A DNA stretch of 64,000 bases from Paenibacillus pasadenensis. Lineage in GTDB: Bacteria > Bacillota > Bacilli > Paenibacillales > Paenibacillaceae. Below the pieces are notes generated by a model. The model did not search any database, was not told the DNA's origin, and saw nothing but the letters and a program-made list of their open reading frames with translations. This document shows positions 61,148 through 64,000 of the stretch, piece after piece. The DNA lies in the NCBI RefSeq assembly GCF_023715725.1, contig NZ_JAMBOT010000003.1:186001-250000 (forward strand). The letters run 5' to 3'. The position numbers were made by a program, and so were the translations under genes. How positions within the stretch are numbered: the stretch's first letter is position 1; the number at the start of each line of letters is the position of its first letter.

Positions 61148-62722
61148 TCATGCTCTCTTGCTGAATTTAACCGTGTCAGACTCTCGGCTGGCTTCCGCTC
61201 CGCCCCGATCAGCCAGGTCTGCTGCCGGAAACGCTTGCTCCAGACCGCCCATAGAACGGATAAACGTTTGCGCAAACTGCGGGTCCCACTGCGTTCCGCA
61301 GCCTTCCTCCAAAATTGCCAGCGCCCGGCTTGCAGGCATGCCTTTTCGGTAAGGACGATCCGAGGTCATGGCATCGTAGGCGTCGGCAACGGCTATGATG
61401 CGCCCCATCAGCGGAATTTCCTCTCCGCTCAGTCCGTCAGGATATCCTTTTCCATCGTAACGTTCATGATGAGAGCGAACGCCGGGCAGGAAAACAGCCA
61501 TCGCTTCCTGCGGCTCGATCTGCCTTAAAATATTTTCGCCCATGACCGTATGCAGCTTGATTTGGCCGAATTCCTCCTCGGTCAGCTTGCCCTCTTTAAG
61601 CAGCACGCTGTCCCGGACTCCGATTTTGCCGATATCATGCAGCAGCGCGGTCTTGTGCAGCACATCCAGATCGGCGCTGCCCAGCCCTTCCGCGCGTCCG
61701 ATCATCAGGGCGTAGGCCGCCACCCGCTGCGAATGGCCCGCCGTATAGGGATCGCGCGCGTCAAGCGCCGCCGCCAGCGTCGAGAAATAGCTTTGCAGCA
61801 GCTGCTCGTTCATCCGCTCCCGTTCGGCGAGCCCGTGCACCATATGGTTGAAGCCGTCTACGAGGCGGGAGAACTCGTCCGAATAAAGATCCGGCACCGC
61901 AACGCTCAGATTTCCTTTACGCACAAACTTCATCATCCCGTACAGCTCCTCGATGGGCTGCTTCACATTTCTTCCGAGCAGCCAAGCGGCAAACGAAGCG
62001 AAGCCGAGGCTGACGATAAGCACAAGAGCGCTCCAGGCCCAGTACCCGGTACTGCTTTCCCCTCTTGCCGACAATCGAACCTGCGTCGACAGCACAAATA
62101 GAATGACCGGAAGCGTGCCGATAACAAAAATACTCCATTGGAACTTGATCGGTATCGGCACCAATACCTTTCCTTTGAGCGACAAGTCAATGCGCGAACC
62201 GGTATCGGCATAGGACTGGATGGTCAGCAGCAGCGGCCGGATGGCTTGCGCCGTCAGAAAAAATTCGACCAACGCGTGCAGGCTCGCAATCAAAACAGAA
62301 GCAATACAGGCAATAATCAGTTGGCTTGTCGGGATATGAATCCATTCAAGATGCCGAAAGGTCAGCGTTAAAATGACAGCCGGCAGGGCGAAGCCGAGCA
62401 AATGCGGGCCCATAATACGTCCGACTGCCAGCCCAGGCAGGCGATGCGTCCGATAATAAGCATGCCTTACGGCAGCGGCATCCGGCTGCGCCATCCGAAA
62501 CAGCTGCCGGATCGGCTTGAGGTGCCGGTACATTACGACGCCCTCAATGGCCGCCATGCAGATGGCCGACAGCAGCAGGATAAACGCAATTACAGCCGGT
62601 TGGCCCGGCCTCAGATCCAGGCTCATGCCAACGATGGCGCCGCCTACTCCGATAACCGCCAGACCGGAACCGGCTATATAATTACGCAACAATCGATATA
62701 TAAAGGAACGATATGTTGGCAT
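61148..62722 (-). CDS. Membrane HD-GYP domain phosphodiesterase with HAMP
   Basis: A 524-residue protein with about six N-terminal transmembrane segments, a HAMP linker (about 275-330) and a C-terminal HD-GYP domain. The metal-binding HDIGKIGV, the second histidine in HTVMGENIL and RSHHERYDGKGYPDGL give the full HD-GYP set, so it should hydrolyse c-di-GMP. The long frame upstream of 62722 has no homology and no ribosome site; AGAGGT precedes this ATG. It probably opposes the diguanylate cyclase encoded at 47.6 kb. Confidence 0.87.
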   Translation of the reverse strand: MPTYRSFIYRLLRNYIAGSGLAVIGVGGAIVGMSLDLRPGQPAVIAFILLLSAICMAAIEGVVMYRHLKPIRQLFRMAQPDAAAVRHAYYRTHRLPGLAVGRIMGPHLLGFALPAVILTLTFRHLEWIHIPTSQLIIACIASVLIASLHALVEFFLTAQAIRPLLLTIQSYADTGSRIDLSLKGKVLVPIPIKFQWSIFVIGTLPVILFVLSTQVRLSARGESSTGYWAWSALVLIVSLGFASFAAWLLGRNVKQPIEELYGMMKFVRKGNLSVAVPDLYSDEFSRLVDGFNHMVHGLAERERMNEQLLQSYFSTLAAALDARDPYTAGHSQRVAAYALMIGRAEGLGSADLDVLHKTALLHDIGKIGVRDSVLLKEGKLTEEEFGQIKLHTVMGENILRQIEPQEAMAVFLPGVRSHHERYDGKGYPDGLSGEEIPLMGRIIAVADAYDAMTSDRPYRKGMPASRALAILEEGCGTQWDPQFAQTFIRSMGGLEQAFPAADLADRGGAEASRESDTVKFSKRA

Positions 62723-62822
62723 ATTACCTCTATTCGTGCTTTTTCGTATATTATCGCCCTTACACCTGTTTTTTGTTAGATTTTGCCGAAAAAAATATAT
62801 ATTTGTCGAATTGTGATGTCTA

Positions 62823-63740
62823 TTATTTGGACCAAAACAGCTGAGGCAGGCGGCGGACCGCTTGCCAGCGGGAGCGTTTTTGCTCGATTGCCACATCCCG
62901 GTAAGTCGCCAGCCGGATGTCAGCATCCCGCAGCGCATACCGGAAATCCTCGTCCCGGAGCAGACGGTGCTCCCACGTTCTTTTTTCCCAGGACGGAATA
63001 ACCCGCTCCATCTCACGGTCTGGGAGCGCGGGATGTACATACGTCTCCGTAATGCCCGCAGGAAGCTCGTAAAGCTTGGCTACCATCATAGCCTTGAAAG
63101 CGGAGTAAGTCTCCCCTTCCTCCAGCAAGTAGGGATGGCTTACCAAATAATCCGGCAGCGGAACTGCGAGCAGGTCCGCTACCGCCACGATTTTGGACAG
63201 CGTGCGGGACGCATTCGGAATGGAGGCGAGAAACGCATCCTTTTCCCAGATGCTCCGGAACAGCCGGAAAGGAATCCCGCGCCGCGAGCACTGCCACAGC
63301 ACAAGCGGCAAAAAGCTGCGCCCGGTCGCCAGCCCGTATAGGCTGCCCATATGATTGTCGGCATGCGTGACGTTCACGCCAGCCTCGCGAATGGCGCGAA
63401 ACTGCGCGTTTAGTTCACGCCGCACATCGTGCGCGTCGGCATTTTGCTCAAAGAAGTCCAGATCGGGCGGGAGAAACCCTTCGCTGTCGCATAGCGATGC
63501 CGCCCCGGTGAGCGCTCCCCAGCGCCAGCCCGGAAATTCGCTCGTTAACGTCAAATGCGCTCCGATGCTGATTCCTTCGCCCATCTTGCGGCACCATTCC
63601 GCCGCCTCGCGGAACGCTGGCGCAGGGGCCATAATGGAGGCGGAGCTGGCGAGCCCCTCCTCAAGCAGCCCCATAATCGCTTCATTGGCGGCGCGGCACT
63701 GCCCGAAATCGTCACAGTTTAGAATCAGTTTTCTGCTCAT
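62823..63740 (-). CDS. ChbG/HpnK-family carbohydrate deacetylase (YdjC-like)
   Basis: A 305-residue metal-dependent deacetylase. The first metal-binding Asp pair is in LILNCDDFGQC (about 10-11), the histidine in GAHLTLTSE (about 60) and the later pair in THADNHMG (about 125-128). Family members remove acetyl groups from N-acetylglucosamine in chito- or lipid-linked oligosaccharides. The start lies 29 bp inside a sugar-transporter gene, suggesting co-expression. Together with the ROK kinase and the GH18 enzyme elsewhere in the window it may feed N-acetylglucosamine use, though it is far from them. Confidence 0.87.
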   Translation of the reverse strand: MSRKLILNCDDFGQCRAANEAIMGLLEEGLASSASIMAPAPAFREAAEWCRKMGEGISIGAHLTLTSEFPGWRWGALTGAASLCDSEGFLPPDLDFFEQNADAHDVRRELNAQFRAIREAGVNVTHADNHMGSLYGLATGRSFLPLVLWQCSRRGIPFRLFRSIWEKDAFLASIPNASRTLSKIVAVADLLAVPLPDYLVSHPYLLEEGETYSAFKAMMVAKLYELPAGITETYVHPALPDREMERVIPSWEKRTWEHRLLRDEDFRYALRDADIRLATYRDVAIEQKRSRWQAVRRLPQLFWSK

Positions 63741-64000
63741 TCACGCTTTCCTCCCGATACAGAAACGAAATAACGAACGAAATTACAAGCAGGCAGGCCG
63801 GCACGAGGCTGACAAGCAAGCGGAAAGCAAGCTCCGGATTCGGTCCTGGGTTCGCACCGCTGGAATACCCCAGCAGCATGCCGATAATCCAAAATGCTAG
63901 CGCCGAAATAAGGCCGCTGGAGCGGGTAATGAACCCGCCGACCGCGGTGTAAACCCCCTCGCGGCGGCGTCCGGTCCTCTCGGCGTCCAGGTCAATGATT
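63712..64000 (-). CDS. C-terminal part of an MFS sugar transporter, GPH-like (truncated by window edge)
   Basis: The frame is open from the window edge to TGA at 63712-63714 and encodes about 95 residues. IIDLDAERTGRRREGVYTAVGGFITRSS is the conserved loop of glycoside-pentoside-hexuronide:cation symporters. Two hydrophobic segments follow, then a short charged tail. The start lies outside the window. The gene overlaps the deacetylase start by 29 bp, so both are probably one transcription unit that imports and then deacetylates a sugar. Confidence 0.75.
   Translation of the reverse strand, partial: IIDLDAERTGRRREGVYTAVGGFITRSSGLISALAFWIIGMLLGYSSGANPGPNPELAFRLLVSLVPACLLVISFVISFLYREESVNEQKTDSKL

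Overview
This window looks like a chromosomal segment of an endospore-forming Firmicute of the Paenibacillus/Cohnella type. The support is indirect but consistent. It has a three-gene carbohydrate ABC importer of the LplB/YtcP/LplA style with a membrane-anchored AraC regulator, a cluster of tiny YjcZ-type sporulation proteins, a spo0M gene, a collagen-like BclB-type spore-surface protein, a yjlC-ndh pair, and strong AGGAGG ribosome sites with frequent TTG/GTG starts. Base composition is moderately GC-rich, with AT-rich intergenic patches. I see no rRNA, tRNA, CRISPR array, transposase or prophage gene.

Layout. 0-4 kb: tail of an unknown + strand gene, then a heterodimeric ABC exporter whose first subunit carries a one-base frameshift. 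4-8.2 kb: free methionine-(R)-sulfoxide reductase, an orphan gene, a DUF817 membrane protein, a DinB protein, a queuosine-precursor transporter behind a preQ1-I riboswitch, and a lipoprotein. 8.3-13 kb: a collagen-like protein next to a methyltransferase and a glycosyltransferase. 13.1-23.7 kb: an Lrp regulator, then a sugar-uptake and glycoside-degradation locus (ABC importer, AraC regulator, GH29 fucosidase, TIM-barrel isomerase, GH18 enzyme). 23.8-26.5 kb: amino-acid dehydrogenase and four tiny membrane proteins. 27-35.7 kb: ROK kinase, CsbD behind a sigma-B-like promoter, ndh-yjlC, a chromosomal ParM-like/ParR-like pair, D-amino-acid transaminase and Spo0M.

35.9-44.4 kb is a tightly coupled seven-gene carotenoid operon (two desaturases, synthase, CruF-type hydratase, acyltransferase, glycosyltransferase, oxidase-type flavoprotein). 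It most likely makes a C30 glycosylated and acylated carotenoid related to staphyloxanthin. 44.7-64 kb holds a nuclease-helicase fusion, a diguanylate cyclase, a GTPase, a YjlB-like cupin, an ABC-2 exporter with a TetR regulator, a cytoplasmic alpha-amylase, a second DinB protein, an MTHFR-like protein, an AlkC-like glycosylase beside a uracil-DNA-glycosylase-like protein, an HD-GYP phosphodiesterase, and a ChbG deacetylase overlapping a truncated sugar transporter gene.

The points most worth a second look are the chromosomal ParM-like cassette with nearby palindromes, the fucoside/chitobiose locus with its repeated GTTAGGC motif, the mixed CrtM/CrtN plus CruF carotenoid pathway, the preQ1 switch, regular one-residue gaps in the collagen repeats, and a nested inverted-repeat element near 51.7 kb. 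All functional calls come from reading the sequence; no database search was run.
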